Part shown: one piece after another, positions 34,238-42,447 of the stretch
How the letters are laid out: every line of letters begins with the position of its first letter
Numbering within the stretch: position 1 is the stretch's first letter
Assembly (NCBI GenBank): GCA_903844155.1
Contig: CAIMSU010000308.1
Location: 1 to 42,447, forward strand
Length of the DNA stretch: 42,447 nucleotides
From: an uncultured Pseudomonadota bacterium
Lineage (GTDB): Bacteria > Myxococcota_A > UBA796 > SXON01
Direction of reading: 5' to 3'
Made by a program: the position numbers and the translations under genes
The notes under the pieces: generated by a model
What the model was told of the DNA's origin: nothing
The model's database searches: none
Seen by the model: the letters and a program-made list of their open reading frames with translations, nothing else

Positions 34238-36888
34238 CAGAATTCCCCTCGAATGCCGAGGAACGGGCGGGTTGGGAGATGGTAGAACATCGACTGGGTG
34301 AGTTGGTAGTTCTGGACGGTGGCGATCAGCAGAAAGTCACTCTTCCAGGCCGCATAGGCGACGCTGAGGACCTCCAGGTAGACCGACAGCCGCAGCCGCG
34401 GGAGCGCGTTGCGCCATTCGACGCGGAGGTCCAATTGGTGAAAGTCTGAGAGCCGCGCTGTGTTGAGGTTTATCTGCTGGACTGTCGAGTCGCTTGCAAC
34501 GGCGACGTCGGACATCGGGCGACCCGAGTGGTAGTCGTAGCGGGCGCTGATGCGCCATTTGGGCGTGGCCTGCAGCTCCCCCGAGGCCCCGAACGTCCAG
34601 GTCTGGGCCTGTGCGGGAACGTAGTCCTGGGGAAAGACGGTGTTCATCGGATTGTGAACCCTGGCGTCCAGAAAACTTCCGTTGAAGGCCAAGGTCACCC
34701 GATCAGAGGACGTCGCGACCATGGCGTCGACGCCAATGTTTCGGCCAGAGCCCTCGTTCGTATAGGTTTCACCGCTCGCCACCGCCCCCTCACTGTCCGG
34801 GTTGACGACAAGGTTGGACAGGGACGCATAGTACCCCTCAACCCGGATCAACCCGCCGTGCCAACCAGCGAAGGTCGGGAACGCCTGATCCACACCGCCC
34901 ACGATCTGGCTCGATCGCTCCGCGTGGATGCCGGGATTCCCATACTCCGCGCTGATCACGAGCGGGTCCTCCACCACGTGGTGGTAGATGCCAACCGTGA
35001 TCTTTGGGATCGTGCCGGTGGGCAACGGCACCGAGATCCCGGCAGACGGGGACACAAGGATTTCGCCGTCGCGGGTCACATCCGTCACCCGCACACCGAG
35101 GCGACTCGCCAGGCCGAAGTCCTTGCCGCCACCGAAAAGTGGCTTCGTCTGCCCCTCAGCATACCCCGAGAGCTGCGTTTGCGCGGCGCCGCCGTCGAGG
35201 GTGATGAGCGGGAGTCCCCGATCGCAGATAGGGAGCGCATCCCAGGTGGGCGTCCATCGCTCATCCTGCACGGGCCCGGAGAATTGGTATTGGCGGGCCT
35301 GAACGCTCGCGCCCGTTCGCAGGTCGAGCCGACTCCCAAGTGGCATGGTCAGATCCGAACGGCCGTAGATCTGGTCCCGGGTCGTGGTCCGGTTGACATT
35401 CCCGGCGATTGACTTGTCGATGACGCTGGCGTCCGTGGTGTAGGCGAGCGTCGATTCAAGGTTGCCCTTTCCAAGATCGACGCGGTGGTCCAGTGACGTG
35501 AGATATACAGTGTCGTCCAGCTTGAACGTGCCATTGATGGTGATCGTGCTCGCGTCCGAGGAGTCCAGGAGTGCCAGGTGATCGCTCGTACGCATGCCCG
35601 TTAACAGAATGCGCTGCTTGCCAAATCGCCACGCGAGGCGCGCTGACAGCTCATCATATTCGGGAGCGGCGATTGCGGTGTCGAGCAGATTCAACGCCTT
35701 CATCGCGCCGAAGTAGGCCTCGAGGTAGCTTCGCCGGGCGGCGACCGCGAAGGTGAGCTTGCTGGCCTCTTTGTCGCCAGGCTTGGGGCTCGGGCCAATC
35801 GGACCCATCACGAAGGCCCGCGCGGTGCTCATGGAGACGTCGATGGCCCCGTCAAGATCACGGCGATCGTCCTTTGGTTGACCGTCCCAGCTCTGCACAC
35901 TCATCACAGCACTGGAGCTATCCGGCATCCGCGAGGGCGGTGCGCCCGCGTAGAAGTCGACGTTCTCGATCATGTCCGGGTTGAAGATTGAATTGAACCC
36001 GGCCAGATGGAACGGGTTGTCCAGCGGCACGCGGTCGAGCAAAAAAACAACGTCCGACGCGTCCATTCCGCGCACGGCGAACGTGCCGAGGAGGTCGCTG
36101 TCGCTCGCTACGCCCGGCAGCTTGTGGACCGCCCTGGCGACGTCCTCGAGCGCCCCCGGAGTGCTCTCCACGTCGCGACGGGTGAGGGCATAAACCCCAG
36201 TCTCCGGCTGTGGATCCGGCTTTCGCTCCGCGCGAGCCACGTCGTGCCAACGTTGCCTCAGCCCGATCACGACGACGTCCCGGGCGGGTCCATCGGCGGT
36301 GAGACGTATCGTTGTCTCACGGGTCTCCCCCGCGTGCACGTCAACCTCGCCGGATGCGCTTGAGAAGCCGACCAGATCACACACAAAGTCATACCCACCG
36401 GGCGGCAGAAACGGGGCCACGACCCGCCCGCTGGTGTTCGCGACGTAACTCCACGCTGGCGACCCATCCCTCGGCTGGAGCGTGAACCGGACACCCGGCA
36501 CGTCAAGCCCGTCGTGATCCAGGAAATGGACCGAGAGCGTGCCCGCGACCGGATTCCCCTGCTCATCCGCGACATTCAGCGCAAAACTGAACGCGTAGTC
36601 GACGGCGCCGGGCACGGGGACACCCGCATCACCTGTCGCGGGCGTGAACCTCATGCCACGGGCGGCGGCGACCGCGGCAGCGTCGACGTCTGCGCGGACC
36701 GACTGGAGCACGCTTGCGTCCGTCACTGCCCCAGCAACGTCGACCAGGAGGTGCAGGATCACGGTCCCACCCACATGATCGTGAAGCGCCGCCTCGGGGT
36801 ACACCGGCTGTGGTGCGTCGAGCGGCACAGGCAATGACGCCGCCCGGGCCGCTGCCGCCCAGGAACAGAGGATTGCCAGGGCGATCAC
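34237..36888 (-). CDS. TonB-dependent receptor with N-terminal TonB-type domain
   Basis: An 883-residue outer-membrane protein. The GTG at 36888 overlaps the upstream stop as GTGA and gives a signal peptide of about 17 residues ending AAAARA. Residues 25-102 form a TonB C-terminal-like domain (PVYPEAALHDHVGGTVILHLLV). A carboxypeptidase-regulatory-like domain lies at about 115-195 (PPGGYDFVCDLVGF), and the plug at about 230-340 (VAARAVHKLPGV-like region with AVRGMDASDVVFLLDRVPL). A beta barrel completes the protein, ending RPFLGIRGEF with the C-terminal Phe. The substrate is unknown. The in-cis TonB-type domain is uncommon in Proteobacteria and common in Myxococcota. Confidence 0.85.
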   Translation of the reverse strand: MIALAILCSWAAAARAASLPVPLDAPQPVYPEAALHDHVGGTVILHLLVDVAGAVTDASVLQSVRADVDAAAVAAARGMRFTPATGDAGVPVPGAVDYAFSFALNVADEQGNPVAGTLSVHFLDHDGLDVPGVRFTLQPRDGSPAWSYVANTSGRVVAPFLPPGGYDFVCDLVGFSSASGEVDVHAGETRETTIRLTADGPARDVVVIGLRQRWHDVARAERKPDPQPETGVYALTRRDVESTPGALEDVARAVHKLPGVASDSDLLGTFAVRGMDASDVVFLLDRVPLDNPFHLAGFNSIFNPDMIENVDFYAGAPPSRMPDSSSAVMSVQSWDGQPKDDRRDLDGAIDVSMSTARAFVMGPIGPSPKPGDKEASKLTFAVAARRSYLEAYFGAMKALNLLDTAIAAPEYDELSARLAWRFGKQRILLTGMRTSDHLALLDSSDASTITINGTFKLDDTVYLTSLDHRVDLGKGNLESTLAYTTDASVIDKSIAGNVNRTTTRDQIYGRSDLTMPLGSRLDLRTGASVQARQYQFSGPVQDERWTPTWDALPICDRGLPLITLDGGAAQTQLSGYAEGQTKPLFGGGKDFGLASRLGVRVTDVTRDGEILVSPSAGISVPLPTGTIPKITVGIYHHVVEDPLVISAEYGNPGIHAERSSQIVGGVDQAFPTFAGWHGGLIRVEGYYASLSNLVVNPDSEGAVASGETYTNEGSGRNIGVDAMVATSSDRVTLAFNGSFLDARVHNPMNTVFPQDYVPAQAQTWTFGASGELQATPKWRISARYDYHSGRPMSDVAVASDSTVQQINLNTARLSDFHQLDLRVEWRNALPRLRLSVYLEVLSVAYAAWKSDFLLIATVQNYQLTQSMFYHLPTRPFLGIRGEF

Positions 36889-37697
36889 CGCGGCAACCGG
36901 ACGAGCAGCGCCGCGCCTGGGGCACCCGGAAACCCCAGGTCGAGCCGGAACCGATGCCGAAAGGCCTGGGCCAGGATCTGCGCCTCCACCGTGCAAAACG
37001 CACCAAACGGGTCCGCGTCCATCGATCGCCGCAAATCGAGGATCGGCCGGAACGTGAGGTGCGCGTGCGCCGACCTTGACACGTCGGCCAGCTCAATCGT
37101 CAGGGGCGCCAGCCCTGGAAACAGGCTCTCGGTGCCCCTCGCGGTGGGGCGCGGTCCGATGAGAAACGCAGCTGCACCCTCACCAAGTGGCGCATGCACA
37201 CCGCCATGCCGCCACCCCGCAGCAGCGTCCGCGCCAACGTCGTCGGCCAATACGACCAGGGCGGGAAGGCCCGACGCGGCCACGCAAGCGATCGCGCGCT
37301 CAAAGGTGCGCAGCGTTGTGAGATCGCCCGCGCAGAGCGTCTCTGACGGCCCCCGCAGCCCGAACGCGATGGAGAGGTTGCCCGCCGCCGCGTTATGAAC
37401 GCTGTTCTGGAAGGCCAACGGACTTGCGCCGTCCGGGCCCCGAAGCGCCAGCGACCGCAGGAATTGGACGGTTGAGGAGTATTCTCCGAGGCCAGTCCCA
37501 AAGAACAACGGAATCTCATTGGTGTCCACGCTGGGGCCGCTCGCCAGAACCGGCGCAAGGGCGAGCGCCGACAGGCGTGCGAGGCGCGAAAACCGTCTCC
37601 AGACCCCGGCATCAACAGCGATCGGTCGGGGAAGCTCGGCGGGCGCCTGACCCTCGAGCCATGCCACCGAGGAAGAGGCGAACACGGCAACCTTCAC
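36885..37697 (-). CDS. Ketosynthase-like protein (chain length factor-type, N-terminal half)
   Basis: A 270-residue protein of the beta-ketoacyl synthase N-terminal-like group found next to FabF-type enzymes in aryl polyene-type clusters. FQNSVHNAAAGNLSIAFG is typical. Cys122 in ETLCAGD falls at the position of the ketosynthase nucleophile, but the second half of the fold with both catalytic His residues is absent. It should therefore need a partner, and the ketosynthase encoded directly upstream (ATGA overlap) is the obvious one. No acyl carrier protein, ketoreductase or dehydratase gene is visible, so the product is undetermined. Confidence 0.78.
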   Translation of the reverse strand: MKVAVFASSSVAWLEGQAPAELPRPIAVDAGVWRRFSRLARLSALALAPVLASGPSVDTNEIPLFFGTGLGEYSSTVQFLRSLALRGPDGASPLAFQNSVHNAAAGNLSIAFGLRGPSETLCAGDLTTLRTFERAIACVAASGLPALVVLADDVGADAAAGWRHGGVHAPLGEGAAAFLIGPRPTARGTESLFPGLAPLTIELADVSRSAHAHLTFRPILDLRRSMDADPFGAFCTVEAQILAQAFRHRFRLDLGFPGAPGAALLVRLPR

Positions 37698-38845
37698 AGC
37701 CGACCCATGGAGACCGGGCCGGCGTTGCTCCGCAGGACAATCGCCGCATTATGCCCTCCAAACGCCATGTTCACTGAAACGCCGATCCGTTGGCTACGGG
37801 GCCGGGAGACCTCCGCGACCGCGACTCCACCCACCGGGCGCTCACACCCCACCGACGCCGGCACGACGCCCCGCCGCATCGACTCCGCCAGGATGACCGC
37901 TTCCAGAACGCCGGCGGCGCCAAGGGTGTGACCGGTTGCCCCCTTGGTGGCAGAGACCCAGGCAGCCGGGGCAGCCTCCGCGAGCGCGCCGGCCTCCACG
38001 CCGTCGTTCGTAACGGTTCCGGTAGCATGCGCGTTCACGTGGTCGATGGCGCCCCGGTCCACGTTGCCCAGCGCTGCGAGCATGGCGCGCACGAGTCCCC
38101 TGCCCTGCGGATCAGGCGCGGTGAGGTGGTGCGCGTCGGTCCGCGACGCACAGCCGAGGAGCTCGATGGCACCCTCCCCAGGTTCGAGGAGCGCGAACGC
38201 AGCCCCCTCGCCGATCATCATCCCGTCCCGAGCTTCGTCGAAGGGCCGACACCGGGCCGGCGAGCATGCGCCGAGAGACCGGAACCCGTACACCGTCGTC
38301 CGACAAAGGGCGTCCGCGCCGATGACCAACGCCCGGCGGCACCGACCTGCCCGGAGCAGGTCCATCGCCACGCCGAATGCCACGGTGCCGGACGTGCAGG
38401 CTGTGGACACCGTCAGCCAGGGGCCTGTCGCCACGAGCGCGGTTGCGACGGCTTCCGCGGGGCGGTGCGCGAGGTGACACATCAACACATCATCCGGCAC
38501 ATCGGGCGATTTCCCGCGTACGTGCTGCTCGATCGCAACCTCGCCCAGCAACATGCCGGACGTGGTGGTGGCAAAGATGACGGCAAGCCCGTCCGGGTCG
38601 ATGTCGGTGCCCTCACCGGCTGCGCGGCGGAGCAGGGCGAGCGCCAGACCGAAGGTGCGGTGCCTGGAATAGTCGCTGACGTCCTCCTTGACCATCGCGA
38701 ACCGCAGGTCGCCAGGCGCCCATTCCGGTCCCGGCCGGATGCCCGCAGTCGCGTCCGATGCCCCGGTGAGGGCGGCCATCGTCGCGTCAAGGTCGCCGAG
38801 TGCGGTCAGGCACCCGGTGGCGGCGAAATGGACAGGGACGGGCAT
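37694..38845 (-). CDS. Beta-ketoacyl-ACP synthase (FabF-like)
   Basis: A 383-residue ketosynthase with a complete catalytic set: Cys150 in VSTACTSG, His273 in NAHATGTVTND, and Lys301/His306 in SATKGATGHTLGAAG, ending with VNMAFGGHN. It condenses malonyl-ACP with an acyl chain. It is first in a five-gene minus-strand operon, with its ketosynthase-like partner next. A GATAAT box (minus strand, 38857-38862) lies 11 nt ahead of the ATG and no Shine-Dalgarno is seen, so the transcript may be nearly leaderless. It is more divergent than a housekeeping FabF, consistent with specialised lipid or polyene synthesis. Confidence 0.88.
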   Translation of the reverse strand: MPVPVHFAATGCLTALGDLDATMAALTGASDATAGIRPGPEWAPGDLRFAMVKEDVSDYSRHRTFGLALALLRRAAGEGTDIDPDGLAVIFATTTSGMLLGEVAIEQHVRGKSPDVPDDVLMCHLAHRPAEAVATALVATGPWLTVSTACTSGTVAFGVAMDLLRAGRCRRALVIGADALCRTTVYGFRSLGACSPARCRPFDEARDGMMIGEGAAFALLEPGEGAIELLGCASRTDAHHLTAPDPQGRGLVRAMLAALGNVDRGAIDHVNAHATGTVTNDGVEAGALAEAAPAAWVSATKGATGHTLGAAGVLEAVILAESMRRGVVPASVGCERPVGGVAVAEVSRPRSQRIGVSVNMAFGGHNAAIVLRSNAGPVSMGRL

Positions 38846-38884
38846 GGACGAGCAGGATTATCACCGCGACGCGGCGGCAGCGCT
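38846..38884. promoter_or_regulatory. Short divergent promoter region between ketosynthase and SH3-like protein genes
   Basis: Only 39 bp separate the two divergent starts. GATAAT (minus strand, 38857-38862) is the single recognisable -10-like element; nothing clear is seen for the plus strand, whose promoter may lie inside the ketosynthase gene. Confidence 0.35.
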
Positions 38885-39955
38885 ATGTTCGGCGGAATGA
38901 CGCCCTCCCTGGAACCCAGCGCCGTCGTCGCACCGGCGCCCTGCCCGGCCTTGCCCGACCGACTCGAGGGCGATGCCCGGGCCGTCGCCCTGACCACGCC
39001 CGCGACGAGCTGGCGTGCGTACTACGTTGGGAACGGCCTGCTCCGCCGAGGCGACCGGGACGACGACGTGTTCGCCGGGGGGTGGACAGACGCGCCGGTG
39101 CTGGCGGAGGTACTGGCGATCGACGGGACGCGGGCCTGGCTCCGCGCCAGTGGGCCTGACCCGGCGCACCCGTTGACGGCAGCCGTGGTCAGCGTGCCGG
39201 TCGGCGACCTCACCCTGGTGCCGACCACCGATATGGACCTCACGCAGGGCCCCGACGGCGCGCCGACGGGTGTACGGCTTCGGGCCGGCGCCCTTCTGCG
39301 TGTGCGGGCGACCGCACCGGAAATGGGGACGTGGGCGGCCGTCACCGTGCACACCGCGGCATTTGAGGCCGAGGGCTGGCTGCCGACGGGGGCGCTGGGC
39401 CCAGCCTGGTGCGAGGCCAGGTCGCCGCTACCCCCGGTGAACGCCGCATTGGCGACCGCTTCGTCGGCACTACCGCCCGTTGCCGTGCTGGTGTACGACC
39501 GCATGCCGACCGGAGCCAGCCATGGGCGGGCGGTCGCGACTCTCAGCCCGGCGGAGGGCGAGTCGATCAATGCCGGCCCGGCCACCGCCGGGTGGCGAAG
39601 CATCCTCGTCCAAACGCGGGAAGCGACGATCGTTGGGGTCGTCGCTGCCAGCGCGCTGACGGGTCCGCCGAAGGCCCGGTACGTCGCGATCAGCTCCTAC
39701 AGCGACCTGCCGGGGAGCCACTCGTCGGAGAAGCTGGAGCTGCCCATGACGACGGGAATCGTCACCCACGCGGGCGGCCCCGCGTTCGCCCGGACGCTCG
39801 CGCCGCAGTCCGTAGGCCGGCTGCCCGGCGACTGGCTGAATGTCGAGATTACGGGGGTGCCAACCGCGTTCGGGCTGCTGGACGGTGTGGTCATCTGCTC
39901 CCGCCTCGACCCCACGAGCCTCACCTCCGATGCAAGTGAGACGTGTCAACCATGA
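38885..39955 (+). CDS. Unrecognised protein with SH3-like domains, paralogue of the next gene
   Basis: A 356-residue protein with no assignable function. It is rich in short beta strands and carries a segment ending EGWLPTGALGPAWCE (about residues 160-175), like the exit of bacterial SH3-like domains. The neighbouring protein has GWLPTNTLGEIWQPC at a comparable place. A second block, VLVYDRMPTGASHGRAVATL, begins near residue 200. The N terminus has no obvious signal peptide, although a Pro/Ala stretch with one Cys follows. The start is uncertain between ATG 38885 and ATG 38897. The stop overlaps the next gene as ATGA. Confidence 0.6.
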   Translation: MFGGMTPSLEPSAVVAPAPCPALPDRLEGDARAVALTTPATSWRAYYVGNGLLRRGDRDDDVFAGGWTDAPVLAEVLAIDGTRAWLRASGPDPAHPLTAAVVSVPVGDLTLVPTTDMDLTQGPDGAPTGVRLRAGALLRVRATAPEMGTWAAVTVHTAAFEAEGWLPTGALGPAWCEARSPLPPVNAALATASSALPPVAVLVYDRMPTGASHGRAVATLSPAEGESINAGPATAGWRSILVQTREATIVGVVAASALTGPPKARYVAISSYSDLPGSHSSEKLELPMTTGIVTHAGGPAFARTLAPQSVGRLPGDWLNVEITGVPTAFGLLDGVVICSRLDPTSLTSDASETCQP

Positions 39956-41205
39956 GGCTACGGGGCACGATCGCAAGCCTGATGCTCTTCTCGACAGGAT
40001 GTCCGCATCCCGTCGGGCCGTCCGGGCCGGCCACCATGCTGCCCCACCCGCCCGAGGCGCCAGGCGCGCCCCCGTGGACCCGTGGGACGCCGCCGTCCTC
40101 TGTCTCCACCTGCCCGTCCTCCGTCCCTGTGCCTCCCCCGCTCGGCGCCGCGGCGCTCGGTGCCTCGCTGCTCGCAGCGGACGACCTGACGGCCCCCCGC
40201 GCTCGCCTCGCCACGCCCGGCACATTCCGTATCGGCAGCTCGATTTTTTCCCCCACCGCCTCCGGCGAGCGTGCGGGCTTCATCGTCCGCGTCCTTGGCG
40301 CCGACGCCGCCTGGCTCGACATCCTGCGCGACGAGGGCGAGATCCGTATGGTGATCGGGGTCGCGCGGGCGGACGTCGCCGCGGCGCCGGTCGCGCGCGT
40401 CGTGCTCAATCGGGGCGCGGACGGGCTGACGGTCGAGCCCGGGACAGACGAAGCGCGCGTCGAGCTGGCACCCGGCGCGGCGATCCGGACCGTGGGCACC
40501 GCCGAAGTCATGAACGGCGGTACCAACGCCGGACGCGCGGAGGTCGCCTTGACCGGCGAGGATGGCGACGGCATCGACGTCATCGGTTGGCTCCCGACGA
40601 ACACGCTGGGCGAGATCTGGCAGCCCTGTCCGTTTCCACTGGACGGCGGACCCCGGCCAGCCGAGCAATCCCCAGCGGTGCCGCTCACAACCGGCTTCCG
40701 ACCAAGTGATGTTGTCGACGATGTCGCTGAACTCGACCCACTGGCGGTCGTCGCGGAAAACACGCCGAGTCAAGCCGTCGGAGCGCCCACCCCGGCCGGG
40801 TGGCAGGAGATCGTGATCGCGCGGCCGGATGTCTGGGTCGACGGCTGGACCCGTGACGTCTACCCGCACCACCCGCTCGGCAGCAGCCCGGCAGTGGCGC
40901 CCCGAGCCGGTGACAGCCAGCCCTGGGACCCCAACACACGGCATGTGTTGCTCCGCGCCGGCACGTTGCTCTACCCCTACGCCCCACCGCCGGCTCGCTC
41001 GCGAACCCCGGTCGCACCGGCCACCCCTGCTGCCCCCTTCGCACTCGTCCGCGCCCCCGTCGCCCTCTCCCTCCTCGACGGTGCACCCGGCCAGGACGCC
41101 ACCCACAAGACCGTTCGCATCTACACGGCCTGGGGCCCGGTCCCCGCGACGGTCACCTGCGCCTCGACCCCCGTGGAGAAGGACGGCACCATGGACTGCA
41201 TTTGA
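39952..41205 (+). CDS. Unrecognised lipoprotein with SH3-like domains
   Basis: A 417-residue protein. The ATG at 39952 forms ATGA with the upstream stop and gives a signal peptide ending FSTGC, a good lipobox at about residue 17. A Pro-rich linker follows. Beta-rich domains include FRIGSSIFSPTASGERAGF and VIGWLPTNTLGEIWQP, the latter matching the preceding gene product. The C terminus is again Pro/Ala-rich and ends in a small Cys pair (VTCAST and MDCI). I know no function for the family; a cell-envelope structural or binding role is a guess from the lipobox and domain type. Confidence 0.65.
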   Translation: MRLRGTIASLMLFSTGCPHPVGPSGPATMLPHPPEAPGAPPWTRGTPPSSVSTCPSSVPVPPPLGAAALGASLLAADDLTAPRARLATPGTFRIGSSIFSPTASGERAGFIVRVLGADAAWLDILRDEGEIRMVIGVARADVAAAPVARVVLNRGADGLTVEPGTDEARVELAPGAAIRTVGTAEVMNGGTNAGRAEVALTGEDGDGIDVIGWLPTNTLGEIWQPCPFPLDGGPRPAEQSPAVPLTTGFRPSDVVDDVAELDPLAVVAENTPSQAVGAPTPAGWQEIVIARPDVWVDGWTRDVYPHHPLGSSPAVAPRAGDSQPWDPNTRHVLLRAGTLLYPYAPPPARSRTPVAPATPAAPFALVRAPVALSLLDGAPGQDATHKTVRIYTAWGPVPATVTCASTPVEKDGTMDCI

Positions 41206-41211
41206 CAGGTG

Positions 41212-42321
41212 CTAAGTCGATTTCTTGTGAACCGGCGCCCAGTCAAGGCCAACGCGGGCCATGAACGTGAACGCGTCGAGGCCGGGCTGCCCGGCCAGCA
41301 GCCCGTAGCCGCCCTCAACCTGCGCCCAGGTGCGGCGCACGCGGAGACCGCCGTTCAGACCAACGCCAGCGTCTACCTGCGTCGCGCCGGTTGCATAGGC
41401 GGTCCAGCTCACCGCATCGCCAACCGCGCCGAAACGCAGGCGAGGCTTTCCGTCCGCCGGGCGGTTGACCCCCTCGTCGCCAACCCCGCTGCCAGGCGCG
41501 GCGTCCGGACTTCCGACGTAGACGCCCACACGGCCAGCCTCGTAGTCCTTCGCCCACAATCGCGCCCAGCCATACCCGACGATCGGGACGCCGTACGGCA
41601 TCCCCCCGCCGATCCGAAACGCCGTCGCAGCGCCCTTGCCTTGCGACTCGCCAATCCGCAACTCAAGGCGTGGCGACACGAACCAGCGCGGGTGCCACTT
41701 CGCCTCGAGTGTCAGCCACGGCTGCACCGGCGCGCCGACAGCGCCAGCAGCACCCCAGGCGGGGTCGGTGACCTCGGGCCCGAGCGCGTCGACGAGGTCG
41801 GCACCCCCGCTCGCCAACACTGCCCCTGCGGGGGTCCACCAACCTACGTAAGCAGCAGGTCCGGCGATCAGGTGGGGCGACGGCACCGGCACGCTCGTCG
41901 TCGGCGTGGCGCCAAACAGCCAGATGCGCGCAGACGCCTGGGTGCCAACATAGAAGCCCCCGGGGAGGTAGCGAACCAGACCGGCATCTGGGCCGATCGC
42001 GGAGGCGAGCAGCGCATTCCCGGGGGCAGGCGCATCGCCCGACCAGGGTGTCAGCATCAACCCGGCGACGGCGCCCTCGGCGCGCACATCGACCCACCCC
42101 CGACCGCACTCGAAGTCCGGCGACCAGTGGAGATCGAGGGTGTCCGTGTACAGTTCGGCGGACCACGGGCCGCGGCGAACGCCGAAATCAGCCTCCCCGT
42201 GTGTCTGTACCTCCACGAGCGCGCCTGCGAGGGCACGAATCTCGATCGGCCTGGCATCGGCCGGGGCGGCGACGGTCTCGGCAGCAGCGTAGGCGACGAG
42301 CAGATCGGCGAGCAGCAGCAT
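41212..42321 (-). CDS. Exported beta-rich protein of unknown function
   Basis: A 369-residue protein. I place the start at ATG 42321 because GGAG at 42327-42330 lies 5 nt upstream and the protein then begins with a short hydrophobic signal (MLLLADLLVAYAAA). An upstream in-frame start at 42426 would give an implausible leader. The remainder alternates Trp, Tyr and Gly with charged residues (WHPRWFVSPRLELRIGES, GGMPYGVPIVGYGWARLW), suggesting amphipathic strands of an outer-membrane barrel. It ends ARVGLDWAPVHKKST, without a C-terminal aromatic. Family not recognised. It converges on the lipoprotein gene, with 6 nt between stops. Confidence 0.6.
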   Translation of the reverse strand: MLLLADLLVAYAAAETVAAPADARPIEIRALAGALVEVQTHGEADFGVRRGPWSAELYTDTLDLHWSPDFECGRGWVDVRAEGAVAGLMLTPWSGDAPAPGNALLASAIGPDAGLVRYLPGGFYVGTQASARIWLFGATPTTSVPVPSPHLIAGPAAYVGWWTPAGAVLASGGADLVDALGPEVTDPAWGAAGAVGAPVQPWLTLEAKWHPRWFVSPRLELRIGESQGKGAATAFRIGGGMPYGVPIVGYGWARLWAKDYEAGRVGVYVGSPDAAPGSGVGDEGVNRPADGKPRLRFGAVGDAVSWTAYATGATQVDAGVGLNGGLRVRRTWAQVEGGYGLLAGQPGLDAFTFMARVGLDWAPVHKKST

Positions 42322-42447
42322 GGGGACTCCGTTTCCACGATTAGTCAACCACCGGGCGGCGCGCCCGTCCCAGGGCCACGAAACCGGGAGGAGTCCGGAA
42401 GCGCCGCTCGGTGGCTTGGAATTCATCGAATTCGTCAGCGGGGGGTA
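42322..42447. other. Right-edge leader region
   Basis: 126 bp upstream of the last minus-strand gene. Apart from the GGAG Shine-Dalgarno at 42327-42330, I see only a small palindromic stretch GAATTCATCGAATTC (about 42419-42433) near the edge, which may be chance. No further gene is supported. Confidence 0.4.

Noticed and set aside
34237-36996. Start of the TonB-dependent receptor at 36996
   Set aside because: This would place 36 residues of Gly/Pro/Arg-rich shadow translation from the upstream gene before the signal peptide; GTG at 36888 gives a clean signal peptide.
37076-37085. Second stray TTGACACGTC match
   Set aside because: Inside the ketosynthase-like gene, isolated, no flanking palindrome; treated as chance.

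Overview
The window is GC-rich (roughly two thirds G+C by eye), densely coding and contains no rRNA or tRNA gene that I can see. Several gene types point to a Myxococcota-like (former deltaproteobacterial) Gram-negative: a Ser/Thr kinase fused to PEGA and formylglycine-generating-enzyme-like domains, a lipoprotein with MopE-like Asp/Cys repeats, a TonB-dependent receptor with its own TonB-type domain, and an outer-membrane polysaccharide export protein that lacks its membrane helix and sits next to a beta-barrel gene. The taxonomic call is inference.

Region 1 (about 180-21,120) is a Wzx/Wzy-type polysaccharide locus. A plus-strand operon (183-5818) encodes a NodB-like deacetylase, a formyltransferase, two methyltransferases, an asparagine-synthase-like amidotransferase and a GT4 glycosyltransferase. 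Facing it, a minus-strand operon (13160-5815) encodes a Wzc-type copolymerase/tyrosine kinase, an O-antigen ligase/polymerase with TPRs, a methyltransferase and AsnB. A dTDP-rhamnose set follows (rfbB, rfbA and rfbD on plus, rfbC on minus), then a class-3-like export protein with a putative barrel porin, then a UDP-HexNAc/UDP-sugar dehydrogenase and a UDP-uronate epimerase. The flippase, the initiating transferase and most glycosyltransferases are not in the window. Two amidotransferase-like enzymes plus uronate-forming enzymes suggest an amidated uronic acid in the polymer.

Region 2 (21,120-28,000) holds a 43-bp tandem repeat with strong hairpins, a GT-C membrane glycosyltransferase, the kinase/PEGA/FGE fusion, and modBC without modA.

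Region 3 (28,017-30,916) is the most interesting part. Two related exported proteins carry a GYGVVDPMP / GYCVVDMMP motif and are translationally packed against a cobalamin-binding radical SAM enzyme. I propose these as a substrate/modifying-enzyme pair of a possibly undescribed peptide-modification system.

Region 4 (30,974-42,447) contains surface proteins. There is a MopE-repeat/propeller lipoprotein and a minus-strand operon of five overlapping genes (ketosynthase, ketosynthase-like chain-length factor, TonB-dependent receptor, mannose-6-phosphate isomerase, beta-helix lipoprotein). A pair of related SH3-like exported proteins and an exported beta-rich protein follow. Genes are very tightly packed: most same-strand neighbours share NTGA start/stop overlaps, and all five convergent pairs end within 6 nt of each other.
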